Source: Microlunatus flavus (GTDB taxonomy: Bacteria > Actinomycetota > Actinomycetes > Propionibacteriales > Propionibacteriaceae). From it: a DNA stretch of 64,000 nt. Location: the NCBI RefSeq assembly GCF_900110855.1, contig NZ_FOFA01000001.1, positions 496,001 to 560,000 on the forward strand. Direction: 5' to 3'. Every line of letters starts with the position of its first letter. The first letter of the stretch is position 1. The position numbers were made by a program, and so were the translations under genes. This document shows positions 52,361-61,161 of the stretch, piece by piece. The notes below the pieces were generated by a model. The model saw only the letters and a program-made list of their open reading frames with translations, was not told where the DNA came from and did no database searches.

Positions 52361-53953
52361 ATGCCGGAGGACCAACCTCCCGCCGAGCCCGGCGAGGGCT
52401 CCTCCGACTGGTCGTGGTCGCGACCCGACCGCGGTGACGACACAACCGGCGCGCGCCGTGCGCTGCCCCGGGGCGAGGACTTCCGCCGGACCGTCGGCTT
52501 CACCGTCCTCGGCACCGTCGTGCCGGGCGTGGGCCTCATCGCCGCCGGCCGCAAGGTCGTCGGATCGATCGTGCTGGCCGTCTTCGTGCTCGTCCTCGCC
52601 GCCCTCGGCGTCGCCGCGGCCGTCGACCGCGACGCCCTGATCTCGATGGGCGTCGACCCCACCTCGCTGCGCCGGATCGCGATCGTGCTGGCCGTCGTCG
52701 CCGCCCTCTGGGTCGTCGTGGTCGTCGCCACGCACCTCGCGCTGCGGAGCCGCCCGACCCGTCCGCAGCGCATCGTGGGCGGCGTGCTGGTCGGCGTGCT
52801 GGCCTTCGCCGTCGCCGCACCCATGGCGGTCGCCGCGCGGACCGCGTACGTGCAGGCCGGGCTCGTGGGCACGCTGTTCAAGAGCTCGGACCAGACCAAG
52901 AGCGCGACGCGGCCGACCGACGAGCCGGGCGCCACCCACCCGGGCGACAAGGAGAAGCAGTCCGACCCGTGGGCGGACAAGCCGCGGCTCAACGTGCTGC
53001 TGCTCGGCGGCGACGACGGCAAGGGCCGCGTCGGCACCCGTACGGACACGGTGATCCTGGCGAGCATCGACACCAAGACCGGCGACACGACGCTCTTCAG
53101 CCTGCCGCGCAACACGGCCCGGATGCCCTTCCCGTCGGACTCGCCGCTGAAGAAGTACTACCCGAACGGCTTCACCGACGGCAACGGCGAGAACGCCGAG
53201 TTCTTCCTCAACGCGATGTACCGCGACGTACCGGCGAACGTGCCGAAGAACGTCATCGGCGATACCGACAACCTCGGCGCCGACGTCATGAAGCTGAGCG
53301 TCGGGCAGGCGCTCGGGCTCAAGGTCGACTACTACGTCCTGATCAACCTGCAGGGTTTCTCGACCATGATCGACGCCCTCGGCGGCATCCGGCTCAACGT
53401 CAACACCTACATCCCGATCGGCGGGAACACCGACCTGCACATCCCGCCGAAGGAGTTCATCAAGCCGGGCCCGAACCAGAAGATGGACGGCCGCAGCGCC
53501 CTCTGGTACGCCCGCGGCCGCTACGGTTCCGACGACTTCGCGCGCATGGACCGGCAGCGCTGCGTCATCAACGCGATGATCAAGCAGGCCAACCCGGCCA
53601 ACGTGCTGACCCGCTACGAGGACGTCGCCAACGCCAGCAAGTCGCTGGTCAAGACCGACCTGCCGCAGGAGGTCCTGCCGGCCATGGTCGACCTGAGCCT
53701 GCGGGTCAAGGACGGCAACGTCCGCAGCGTCGTGTTCAAGAACGGCGTCAACGGCTTCGTCTCCGCCAACCCGGACTTCTCCCAGATGCGCTCGCGCGTC
53801 AAGAAGGCGATCGGTGAGGCGAAGGACGACAGCACCCCGAAGAAGACGACGTCGAGCAGCGGCTCCGGCAAGGCGCCGACCAGCGAGGACGTCGACAGCA
53901 GCTGCAAGTACGACCCGAAGATCGCGGCGACCGCCCGCCCCTACACCGGCTAG
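52361..53953 (+). CDS. LytR-CpsA-Psr (LCP) family cell-wall ligase
   Basis: A 530-aa membrane protein. ATG at 52361 has AAGGA 7 nt upstream. About residues 45-165 hold four hydrophobic helices (VLGTVVPGVGLIAAG, IVLAVFVLVLAALGV, IAIVLAVVAALWVVVVV, VLVGVLAFAVAAPMAV), more than the single anchor of classic LCP proteins. The extracellular LCP domain follows from about 205: LNVLLLGGDDGKGRVGTRTD (Asp/Arg of the phosphate site), SLPRNTARMPFP, and GRSALWYARGRYGSDDFARM (catalytic-site Arg residues), then a Ser/Lys-rich tail. It would attach glycopolymers from lipid carriers to peptidoglycan. Confidence 0.92.
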   Translation: MPEDQPPAEPGEGSSDWSWSRPDRGDDTTGARRALPRGEDFRRTVGFTVLGTVVPGVGLIAAGRKVVGSIVLAVFVLVLAALGVAAAVDRDALISMGVDPTSLRRIAIVLAVVAALWVVVVVATHLALRSRPTRPQRIVGGVLVGVLAFAVAAPMAVAARTAYVQAGLVGTLFKSSDQTKSATRPTDEPGATHPGDKEKQSDPWADKPRLNVLLLGGDDGKGRVGTRTDTVILASIDTKTGDTTLFSLPRNTARMPFPSDSPLKKYYPNGFTDGNGENAEFFLNAMYRDVPANVPKNVIGDTDNLGADVMKLSVGQALGLKVDYYVLINLQGFSTMIDALGGIRLNVNTYIPIGGNTDLHIPPKEFIKPGPNQKMDGRSALWYARGRYGSDDFARMDRQRCVINAMIKQANPANVLTRYEDVANASKSLVKTDLPQEVLPAMVDLSLRVKDGNVRSVVFKNGVNGFVSANPDFSQMRSRVKKAIGEAKDDSTPKKTTSSSGSGKAPTSEDVDSSCKYDPKIAATARPYTG

Positions 53954-53975
53954 GTCCGCAGGGCGGGACCTCGGC

Positions 53976-54446
53976 TCACGAGAAGGGCGAGTAGCCCCGG
54001 TCGGCGTCGAGGCGCTGCTGCACCTCGGTCATGAGCGCGAGGAACGTCGGGTTGGCCCGGCGGCGCGGGTTGAGGACGCTGACGCTGCCCTCACCCTCGC
54101 GGGCGTCGAGCACGAGCCGGTGCCCGACCACGCGGACACCGCCGACCTCCGACCACGGCAGGGTCCGCGTCGTGCCCTGGTGCTCCACGCTGATGCGCTC
54201 GGCCGTGGTGAGCACCGTGCTGCGGATGCGGCGGGTCAGCAGCAGGGCGGTGAGCCCGAGCGCGACGCCGAGGACGGCCAGGACCACGGCGAGCACGAGC
54301 ACCCCGACGGGCCAGCCGTACGCGCTCGTCAGCACGAGCAGCCCGACGCCCACCACGACCAGACCGGCCGCGATGGCCAGCGCCCGCACCGGGGGCGGCG
54401 CGGACAGGACGAAGCGCGCCTCGCGCGCCGGCAACGGGGTGCTCAC
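53976..54446 (-). CDS. PH-domain-like small membrane protein
   Basis: A 156-aa protein with two adjacent membrane helices (about 15-65, VRALAIAAGLVVVGVGLLVL and VGVLVLAVVLAVLGVALGL) followed by a bacterial-PH-like domain (STVLTTAERISVEHQGTTRT, LPWSEVGGVRVVGHRLVLD). GTG at 54446 is preferred, giving the N-terminus STPLPAREARF; GTG at 54485 is an alternative; neither has a good ribosome site. It is convergent with the LCP gene. Function unknown. Confidence 0.7.
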   Translation of the reverse strand: MSTPLPAREARFVLSAPPPVRALAIAAGLVVVGVGLLVLTSAYGWPVGVLVLAVVLAVLGVALGLTALLLTRRIRSTVLTTAERISVEHQGTTRTLPWSEVGGVRVVGHRLVLDAREGEGSVSVLNPRRRANPTFLALMTEVQQRLDADRGYSPFS

Positions 54447-54640
54447 CGGGCCGCCGGCGCCAAGTCGAAGGTTCCCCCGGTGCACGTCACGGCTGCACCC
54501 TAACGGCCCGCTCCCCCACCGCCCCGCGCCGTCCTGACGGCCGCGTCAGGGTTGCCGTCGGGTGGCCACGTCGACGTGGCGGACCACCCGTGGCCGTGGC
54601 CGATCTGCCTCGGTCAGGGCGCGCGGGCTGGGCGGACGCG

Positions 54641-55561
54641 TCAGACCGCGACGGCGCGGGTGGCCGCGCGCAGGCGGGCGAGGGTGTCGTCGTCGAAGAG
54701 GGCGCCGCCGGGGACGGCCGCGTTCGCGGCGCCGACGGCGGCCGCGGTGACGAGCGCGTCGGGCAGGGACGCGCCGGAGGAGAGGTCGCCCACCAGCCCG
54801 GCGAGGAAGCAGTCGCCGCTGCCCACCGGGTAGCCGCCGGGGGCGGCGCCGGTGCGCACCCGCCAGCGGCCGCTGCCGTCCCAGCCGACCGCGCCGTCGG
54901 CCCCGTCGGTGAGGACGAGGACCCCGACCCCGAGGTCGCGGACCGCGGCCCCGAGCTCGAGCAGGTCCTCCGGTTCCCCACCGACCAGCTCGGCCGCCTC
55001 GGCCCGGTTGATCTTGACGACGTCGGGCGTCGCGCGCTCCACGAGCAGCGGCAGGACGGCACCGTGCGTGTCGACCGCGAGCCGCGCGCCCCGGCCGCGG
55101 AGGCCGGCGAGCAGGCCCACGAGCCGGTCGAGGTCCGTGCCCTCCGGGACGCTCCCGGACAGCGCCAGCCAGTCGCCCGTCTCGACGGCGTCGAGCGCCT
55201 GCTCCAGCTGGTCCAGCTCGCCGCCGTCGGCCTGCGGCGCGCGCTCGTAGAACTCGGTCAGCGCGCCCGCCGACTCGTCGGCCACCGTCAGGCAGAGCCG
55301 GGTCTTTGCGCGCGTCGTGAGCCGGACGAGGCGTACGCCGGTGGGTTCGAGGAGCTCGGCGACGAGGTCGCCCAGGGGGCCGCCCAGTGGAGCCACCGCC
55401 CGGACGCGGTGGCCGAGCCGGTCGAGGGCCCGGGCGACGTTCAGCGACTTGCCGCCGGCCAGCCGGACCACCTGCCGCGGGCGGTGGATCGCCCCCGGCA
55501 CGACCTTGTCGACGGTGTGCACGACGTCGAGGGACGGGGCGAGGCCGAGCGCGTGGATCAC
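54641..55561 (-). CDS. PfkB family sugar kinase (1-phosphofructokinase-like)
   Basis: A 306-aa ribokinase-fold enzyme. It opens LAPSLDVVHTVDKVVPGAIH and has the N-terminal substrate loop AGGKSLNVARALDRLGHRV and the C-terminal PfkB signature YPVGSGDCFLAGLVGDLSSG, where the Asp of GSGD is the catalytic base. The PSLDxV start and GGKSLNVA resemble FruK/LacC, which phosphorylate sugar phosphates, but a hexose kinase is possible. GTG at 55561 is chosen so the first beta strand is complete. It is divergent from an amidohydrolase and near GH4 and DeoR genes. Confidence 0.87.
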   Translation of the reverse strand: MIHALGLAPSLDVVHTVDKVVPGAIHRPRQVVRLAGGKSLNVARALDRLGHRVRAVAPLGGPLGDLVAELLEPTGVRLVRLTTRAKTRLCLTVADESAGALTEFYERAPQADGGELDQLEQALDAVETGDWLALSGSVPEGTDLDRLVGLLAGLRGRGARLAVDTHGAVLPLLVERATPDVVKINRAEAAELVGGEPEDLLELGAAVRDLGVGVLVLTDGADGAVGWDGSGRWRVRTGAAPGGYPVGSGDCFLAGLVGDLSSGASLPDALVTAAAVGAANAAVPGGALFDDDTLARLRAATRAVAV

Positions 55562-55737
55562 GACGAGACACCTACCACGCGCGGGCCCCGGCCCTTGCGC
55601 GACCTGCGCCGCGACGCCCGCCGCACCCCCTGCCGCATTCCGCTCGCCATGGCAGCATGATTGGTTCCGGCTGAGCGCTCGCCAACCATCTCGCTCGATT
55701 CGCTCACCTCGCATGAGCGGTCCAGGACGGAGGACCC

Positions 55738-56823
55738 GTGGAGGAGCCCGACTGGGACGCGCTGCAGCGGATGCCGCTGACCGCGTGGCACCCGCGCTCG
55801 CAGCTGCGCGCGCCCCGGACGCCGGTGGAGCGGACCGCCGTCCCCGCGATCGACGTCCACAACCACCTGGGCCGCTGGCTGACCGAGGGCCGGTGGCCGG
55901 ACGGGCCCTGGATGGTCCCCGACCCCGGGGCGCTCGTCGCCGACCTGGACGCCTGCGGCATCGACACGGTGGTCAACCTCGACGGGATGTGGGGCGAGGA
56001 GGTCACGGCGAACGTCGAGCGCTACGACGCCGCGTACCCGGGCCGGTTCCTCACCTTCTGCCAGCTCGACTGGAACCGTCTCGCCGAGCCGGACGGCGTC
56101 GCGGTCCTGCGGCGCTCGCTGGAGGAGAGCCGTGAGCGCGGCGCCCGCGGGGTCAAGGTGTGGAAGGACCTCGGCCTCGGCGTGCGGGACGCCGACGGTT
56201 CGCTGATCAGCCCGGACGACGCCCGCGTCGTCGAGGTGCTGCGGCACGCGGGCGACCTGGGCCTGCCCGTGCTCATCCACACCGCCGACCCGGTCGCCTT
56301 CTTCACCCCCGTCGACGAGCACAACGAGCGCGTCGAGGAGCTCGCGCAGCACCGGGACTGGTGGTTCGGCGACCCCGCCCGCTTCCCCACCTTCGATGCG
56401 CTGCTCGACGCCCACGCCGCCCTCGTGCTCGCCTGCCCGCAGACGCGGTTCGTCGGGGCGCACGTCGGCGGGGCGGCCGAGGACCTCGACCGCGTCGGAC
56501 GGCTGCTCGACGCGGCACCGCACTACGCGGTCGACATCGCGGGACGCATGGCCGAGCTCGGGCGCCAGCCGCGCCGCACGGCCCGCTTCGTGCACGAGCA
56601 CCCCGACCAGGTGCTCTTCGGCACCGACATCTTCCCGACGAGCGCCGCGGCGTTCCGGCTGCACGTGCGGTTCCTCGAGACCGCGGACGAGGCGTTCGCG
56701 TACGACCCGGCCGGCGCCGTTCCCAGCCAGGGCCGCTGGACGGTCAGCGGCCTCGACCTCGACCCCGCGCTGCTGCCCGCCCTCTACCGCGACAACGCGC
56801 GACGGTTCCTCGGGCTGGACTAG
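55738..56823 (+). CDS. Amidohydrolase family protein (amidohydrolase-2 type)
   Basis: A 361-aa TIM-barrel metal-dependent hydrolase. The first-strand motif is AIDVHNHLGRWL (His-x-His), followed by GVKVWKDLGLGV, the His strand PVLIHTADP, FVGAHVGG, and the last-strand Asp in LFGTDIFPTSA, the normal metal ligand set. Relatives include decarboxylases, lactonases and deacylases, so the reaction is open; a sugar lactonase role would suit the kinase and GH4 neighbours. GTG at 55738 follows GGAGG. Confidence 0.87.
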   Translation: MEEPDWDALQRMPLTAWHPRSQLRAPRTPVERTAVPAIDVHNHLGRWLTEGRWPDGPWMVPDPGALVADLDACGIDTVVNLDGMWGEEVTANVERYDAAYPGRFLTFCQLDWNRLAEPDGVAVLRRSLEESRERGARGVKVWKDLGLGVRDADGSLISPDDARVVEVLRHAGDLGLPVLIHTADPVAFFTPVDEHNERVEELAQHRDWWFGDPARFPTFDALLDAHAALVLACPQTRFVGAHVGGAAEDLDRVGRLLDAAPHYAVDIAGRMAELGRQPRRTARFVHEHPDQVLFGTDIFPTSAAAFRLHVRFLETADEAFAYDPAGAVPSQGRWTVSGLDLDPALLPALYRDNARRFLGLD

Positions 56824-56909
56824 CGCACGTACCGACGAGCGGTACCCCTTCCCGCACCATGACGTGCCCGGGGCGGGAGGAGGTGCCGCTCGGCGCGGTC
56901 GCGTACCGC

Positions 56910-58241
56910 TCAGGCCGACAGGTCGACGTCCAGCCGCCCGCCGAGGGTGCGCGGCAGGAGGTCGGCGTGGGCCTGCGTCATGCGGTCGCAGAGGGCCCAG
57001 ATCTGCTCGGGCGTCAGGGTCGAGCTGGCGTTGGGGTCGACCAGGACGGCGCGGCGGACGAGCTCGGGGTCGCCCGTGCGAGCGGCCTGCACGGTCAGCG
57101 CGGCGACCGAGAGGTAGTCGCGGTTGAGCGCGGCCCCGGCCTCCGGCACCGACCCGTACGCGACCGGGTGCACGCCGTCGGCGTCGAGGCGCGTCGGCAC
57201 CTCGACGGCCGCGCCCTCGGGGAGGTTGTCGATCAGCGGGGCGCCGACCGGGTTGACGACGTTCGCGTGGATCTCGCGCTCGGTGCCGGTGAGGACGGAG
57301 TGGATGACCTGCGGCGCGTACTCGGCGGCCCCCTCCTCGAGCTCCAGCGCCCGCCCCTCGGCCAGGGCCGCCCGCGCGTCCTCGAACTCGGCGACGTTGG
57401 CCTCGGAGATGCCGAGGTACTCCAGCGGCTGCAGGCGGTAGCGCTCGACCTGCGCGTCGGAGCGCAGGAACCACGACAGGTACTCGGCGGAGTGCTCGCT
57501 GGTCTCGGTCGGGTAGTAGCCGATCCGCTTGAAGATCTCGACGCGCACCCGGCGGTCCAGCTCGGGGTCGGCGGCGATGACCTCGCGCAGGCGCGGGTAG
57601 AGGTCCTGGCCGTCGCGGCTCCACTCGGTCAGCCACGCCTGGTGGTTGACCCCGGCGGCGCGGAAGTGGGTCCCCTCCATGGGTACGCCGACGAGCGCGC
57701 ACAGCCCGTGGACCGTCCAGTGCACGCTGTGGCAGAGCCCGACCGTGGTGATCTTCGGGGCCACGACCGACATCCACCAGACGTTCATGGCCATCGGGTT
57801 GGTGTAGTTGAGGAACAGCGCGTCCGGGCAGAGCTCGGTCATGTCCTTCGCCACGGCGCTCAGGAACGGAAAGGTCCGCAGCGCGCGGAACACGCCCCCG
57901 ACGCCCGTGGTGTCGCCGATCGTCTGGCGCAGCCCGACCTCCGCCGGCAGCTGCAGGTCGACGCGCGTCCCGTCGATCCCGCCGATCTGCACCATGTTGA
58001 CCACGAAGTCCGCCCCGTCGAGCGCCTCGCGACGGTCGAGCGTCGCGACCAGCTCCGGGTGCCGGTCGAAGCGCTCGGCGACCTGCTCGGCCGTGCCGCG
58101 GGCGACGGCGAGCCGCTCCGGGTCGATGTCGTGCAGGACGACGCGCAGCGGCGGCAGGTCGTCGAAGCGGAAGAGGTCGGCGAGCAGCTGGCGCGTGAAG
58201 ACGACGCTTCCCGCTCCGAGGAACACGACGGTGGGGCTCAT
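56910..58241 (-). CDS. GH4 family glycosidase (MelA-like)
   Basis: A 443-aa NAD- and Mn-dependent glycosidase. The N-terminal Rossmann motif is FLGAGSVVFTRQLLADL; the metal/substrate motifs are LNYTNPMAMN, GLCHSVHW (metal Cys) and GVNHQAW (metal His). The wording GLCHS is like alpha-galactosidase MelA and alpha-glucuronidase/galacturonidase relatives of GH4, so the sugar is uncertain. GH4 enzymes act by oxidation-elimination on cytosolic substrates. ATG at 58241 is chosen because the Rossmann strand follows immediately. It is divergent from the DeoR gene. Confidence 0.92.
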   Translation of the reverse strand: MSPTVVFLGAGSVVFTRQLLADLFRFDDLPPLRVVLHDIDPERLAVARGTAEQVAERFDRHPELVATLDRREALDGADFVVNMVQIGGIDGTRVDLQLPAEVGLRQTIGDTTGVGGVFRALRTFPFLSAVAKDMTELCPDALFLNYTNPMAMNVWWMSVVAPKITTVGLCHSVHWTVHGLCALVGVPMEGTHFRAAGVNHQAWLTEWSRDGQDLYPRLREVIAADPELDRRVRVEIFKRIGYYPTETSEHSAEYLSWFLRSDAQVERYRLQPLEYLGISEANVAEFEDARAALAEGRALELEEGAAEYAPQVIHSVLTGTEREIHANVVNPVGAPLIDNLPEGAAVEVPTRLDADGVHPVAYGSVPEAGAALNRDYLSVAALTVQAARTGDPELVRRAVLVDPNASSTLTPEQIWALCDRMTQAHADLLPRTLGGRLDVDLSA

Positions 58242-58284
58242 GCCGTCGATCCTGCGGCGGGCGAGCGCTTCGTGCAACGAGCTG

Positions 58285-58304
58285 AGCGTTCCGGACGCTA
58301 AAGT
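58285..58304. promoter_or_regulatory. Candidate DeoR operator/promoter
   Basis: AGCGT-TCCGG-ACGCT (58285-58299) overlaps a possible rightward -10 TAAAGT (58299-58304) in the 111-nt GH4/DeoR divergent region. GCGCTTCG and GCTC-type repeats nearby resemble CGCTC repeats between the kinase and amidohydrolase genes (about 55672-55722). Suggestive only. Confidence 0.3.
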
Positions 58305-58352
58305 GCTCATCCTGGGCGAGCGATCCGGCTCGACGCGGGCGCGGGAGGTGCC

Positions 58353-59174
58353 GTGGGCACGTCGGCGGTGGAGTCACGGCTGCGGGCGTCCTCGACCCAG
58401 CGGGCCCGCCGCCTGACCGCGATCCTCGACCTGCTGGCCCACCAGCACACGGTCACGCTGGCCGAGCTGACCGAGGGCCTCGGAATCTCCCCGGCCACCG
58501 CGCGGCGCGACCTGACCGAGCTCGCCGACCAGCGCCTGGTGACCCGCACCCACGGCGGGGCGACGCTCGCGGAGGGGCGTACGGAGCTGCCGGTCGCCCT
58601 GCGCGGCACCCAGTACGCCGAGGCCAAACGGGCGATCGCCCGGGCCATGGCGGCCCGGCTGCCGTCCGGGCGCCACGTCGTCGCGCTCAGCGGCGGGACG
58701 ACGACCGGCGAGGTGGCCCGGGCGCTCGAGTGGCGCCAGGACCTCACGGTGGTGACGAACTCGCTCTCCATCGCCACGCTGCTGACCGCGCGCGGTCGCG
58801 TACGGGTGGTGATGACGGGCGGGTTCGTACGCCCCGAGTCGTGGGAGCTGGTCGGCGCGCTGGCCGAGAACACGTTCACTGCCGTCAACGTCGGCACAGC
58901 GGTGCTCGGGGCCGACGGGATCAGCGCGGGCGCCGGCGTGACCACCCACGACGAGACCGAGGCGCGCACCAACCGCGCCATGGTCGGCGCGGCGCAGCGC
59001 ACGGTCGTCGTCGCCGACTCCTCCAAGGTCGGGCGCGTGGCCCTCGCCCAGATGGCCGGGCTCGACCGCGTCTCCACCCTGATCACCGACGACGGCGCCG
59101 ACCCCGAGGAGGTGGAGCGGATCCGCGCGGCCGGCGTCGAGGTCGTCGTCGCCGAGGCGGGCGCGCGCGGCTGA
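58353..59174 (+). CDS. DeoR family transcriptional regulator
   Basis: A 273-aa sugar-module repressor. The N-terminal HTH is about residues 18-72 (VTLAELTEGLGISPATARRDL, LVTRTHGGATL), and the DeoRC sugar-phosphate-binding domain has the motif ALSGGTTTGEVARAL, then GADGISAGAGVTTHDE and VVVADSSKVGRVA. GTG at 58353 follows GGGAGG. It is divergent from the GH4 gene and probably controls it and the nearby PfkB and amidohydrolase genes in response to a sugar phosphate made by the kinase. Confidence 0.92.
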   Translation: MGTSAVESRLRASSTQRARRLTAILDLLAHQHTVTLAELTEGLGISPATARRDLTELADQRLVTRTHGGATLAEGRTELPVALRGTQYAEAKRAIARAMAARLPSGRHVVALSGGTTTGEVARALEWRQDLTVVTNSLSIATLLTARGRVRVVMTGGFVRPESWELVGALAENTFTAVNVGTAVLGADGISAGAGVTTHDETEARTNRAMVGAAQRTVVVADSSKVGRVALAQMAGLDRVSTLITDDGADPEEVERIRAAGVEVVVAEAGARG

Positions 59175-59318
59175 GGCGGCCGCCGACGAGCTTCCGGTGA
59201 ACGGCCGGATCCGCCCGTCGACCTCGTCCTCCCCGGTGGTAGACCGGACGTCGAAGGACAGGGCCGTCCGGCACGACACCCGTCGGTGCGCGGAGCGGCC
59301 CGTGGCGAAAGGACGAGC

Positions 59319-59513
59319 ATGGGCATCGGCGACTTCGTGGACAAGGCCAAGGACCTCGCGGGGCAGCACCCGGACCAGGTCGACCAGGGCATCGAGAAGG
59401 CGGGCGACGCCGTCGACCAGCGCACCGGCGCGCAGCACGCCGAGCAGGTCGACAAGGCCCAGGACGCCGTGCGCGACCGCCTCGCCGGCGGCGACCAGCA
59501 GCCTCCGGCCTGA
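59319..59513 (+). CDS. MT0933-like antitoxin-family small protein
   Basis: A 64-aa acidic/basic helical protein, MGIGDFVDKAKDLAGQHPDQ followed by EKAGDAVDQRTGAQHAEQVD and a Gln/Pro tail. This matches the MT0933-like (Rv0909-type) antitoxin family pattern of a short amphipathic helix repeat. ATG at 59319 has AAAGGA 7 nt upstream. No toxin gene lies beside it: the next gene is a PRC-barrel protein 16 nt downstream. In many actinobacteria this family occurs alone, so a toxin-antitoxin role should not be assumed. Confidence 0.82.
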   Translation: MGIGDFVDKAKDLAGQHPDQVDQGIEKAGDAVDQRTGAQHAEQVDKAQDAVRDRLAGGDQQPPA

Positions 59514-59529
59514 CCCAGCAGGTCGGGCG

Positions 59530-60441
59530 ATGAGCATCAGCACCGACGATCTCGGCCGCATCACGGAGCAGACCGACGTGCGCACGGCCGACGGCGACAG
59601 GCTCGGGTCGGTCCACCAGGTCTACACGTCCGACACCACGGGCGACCCGGCGTGGGTGACGGTGAAGACCGGTCTCTTCGGCACGCAGGAGTCCTTCGTG
59701 CCCCTGGGCGACGCCGCCTTCGACGGCGACGACATCCGGGTCGGCGTCACCAAGGACGCCGTGCACGGCGCGCCGCGGGTGGACACCGACGGGCACCTGA
59801 CCCCCGAGGAGGAGGACGAGCTCTACCGGCACTACGGCCTCCACAACCCCGACCGAGGCGGCGTGGGGAACGACCAGGACGGCGACCGGTTCGGGACGGA
59901 CCGGGACGACCGCGGTCACGACGCGGCCGCTGCCGGTACGGCGGGCGCCGCGGGCGCAGGCCTGGGCGCCGTCGGGCACCACGACCGGGACGACCGGGCC
60001 GGGGAGTTCGACGCCACCGACGACGACCGGACGGCTCGCGCGGGGGACGACGACCTCGGGCACGACCCTGACCGGGACCAGGGCCACGACCAGGGCCACG
60101 GTGCCGCCGCGGCCGGCGCCGGCGGGGCGGCGGGTGCTGCCCTCGGCGGGGGTGTCGGCCGGGACCGTACGGACGACGACACCGACGTGACCCCGCGGCA
60201 CGCGGACACCTCGGGCACGGCCGGGACCGACCTCGACACCGACGACCGGAGCGTCGCGGCGGAGAACGGTCCGGAGCACGCGGACACGTCCGGGACGGGC
60301 ACCGGCACCGGCACCGGGCAGGGCGACCAGGAGGCCGTACGGCCGGGCGAGCGCACGACGCGCCTGCGCCGCTACGTGGTCACCGAGCGCGTGGTCCAGA
60401 CGGTCGAGGAGCTGCCCGACGAGGACGACTCGTCGCGCTGA
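59530..60441 (+). CDS. PRC-barrel protein with long acidic/glycine-rich region and DUF2382-like tail
   Basis: A 303-aa protein. Residues 1-110 form a PRC-barrel (DVRTADGDRLGSVHQVY, AWVTVKTGLFGTQESFVPLG, VGVTKDAVHGAPRV). Residues about 110-270 are low-complexity, rich in Asp, Gly, Ala, His and Thr, clearly disordered. The end, RTTRLRRYVVTERVVQTVEE, resembles half of a DUF2382 module. Such proteins are common near stress genes in actinobacteria. ATG at 59530 is 16 nt after the small antitoxin-like gene, so they may be co-transcribed. A perfect terminator hairpin follows. Confidence 0.85.
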   Translation: MSISTDDLGRITEQTDVRTADGDRLGSVHQVYTSDTTGDPAWVTVKTGLFGTQESFVPLGDAAFDGDDIRVGVTKDAVHGAPRVDTDGHLTPEEEDELYRHYGLHNPDRGGVGNDQDGDRFGTDRDDRGHDAAAAGTAGAAGAGLGAVGHHDRDDRAGEFDATDDDRTARAGDDDLGHDPDRDQGHDQGHGAAAAGAGGAAGAALGGGVGRDRTDDDTDVTPRHADTSGTAGTDLDTDDRSVAAENGPEHADTSGTGTGTGTGQGDQEAVRPGERTTRLRRYVVTERVVQTVEELPDEDDSSR

Positions 60442-60450
60442 GCGCTGTTC

Positions 60451-60489
60451 CAGCTGCTGGGGAGGGGTCGCGCCACTCCCCAGCAGCTG
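60451..60489. terminator. Perfect 14-bp hairpin terminator
   Basis: CAGCTGCTGGGGAG (60451-60464) pairs perfectly with CTCCCCAGCAGCTG (60476-60489) around an 11-nt loop, 9 nt after the PRC-barrel gene stop and between convergent genes. No T-tract. Confidence 0.75.
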
Positions 60490-60545
60490 AGCACCTCTCG
60501 CCCGGTCCGCACCGTCCTGCGACCCACCGTGTCGGGCCGACCGGC

Positions 60546-60995
60546 TCAGAAGGAGCGGGTGGCGCCGACGACGAAGCTGAGGACGAGCAGGAGCCCGAAC
60601 CAGACGCTGAGCGTGGCCACGATGCGCATCCACACCGGGACGGCCTCGTTCTCCCGGGTCTTCGCGGTGGCCACGTAGATCCCGATCGAGACCGGGATGG
60701 CGACCACGGCGCAGACCAGCGGCCACCCCTGGCCCCGGTAGACCTCCGGCAGCTGGCCGAGGCTCGGTTCGCCGCTGATGAGGGGCGTACGGCTCCCGGA
60801 GACGAGGTTCCAGAGCTGCCAGGTCACCCAGGCGGCACCGAACGTCGCGACGGCGACGGCGAGCTTCGACCTCACGGCCTGGACCATGACGACGAGCACG
60901 GTCACGGCGACGGCAGCGACGATGGCCAGGCGCCACCAGTCCGACTGCAGGCGGTCGAGGAAACCCTCGGCCGCGAGGGGCAACAGGTCAGGCAT
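60546..60995 (-). CDS. Hypothetical four-helix membrane protein
   Basis: A 149-aa protein with about four transmembrane helices: around residues 22-42 (LAIVAAVAVTVLVVMVQAV), 47-63 (AVAVATFGAAWVTWQLW), 90-110 (PLVCAVVAIPVSIGIYVA) and 125-145 (IVATLSVWFGLLLVLSFVV). ATG at 60995 is chosen with GAGGT upstream; GTG further up would add 9 aa. I do not recognise the family. It is convergent with the PRC-barrel gene. Confidence 0.75.
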   Translation of the reverse strand: MPDLLPLAAEGFLDRLQSDWWRLAIVAAVAVTVLVVMVQAVRSKLAVAVATFGAAWVTWQLWNLVSGSRTPLISGEPSLGQLPEVYRGQGWPLVCAVVAIPVSIGIYVATAKTRENEAVPVWMRIVATLSVWFGLLLVLSFVVGATRSF

Positions 60996-61161
60996 GGCGA
61001 CCTCGAAGGTACGGGAGGACACCTCGCCACCGGTGGGCGCTGCTCCGCGTCACAGCGACGGCGCCGTCCTGCCGAGGACGGTTCGGCTCCGGGCTCCGCT
61101 CACCCCGGTTAGGGGATCAACCGATCGACGAAGCGCAATTCTGTCGGAGCCCCCGAGCGAG

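Noticed and set aside
51446-54640. ANTAR target RNA near the GAF-ANTAR gene
   Set aside because: No pair of hexaloop hairpins of the expected form was found in adjacent intergenic sequence.
59319-59513. Toxin-antitoxin locus at the MT0933-like gene
   Set aside because: No toxin-like gene lies on either side, and this family is frequently found without one.
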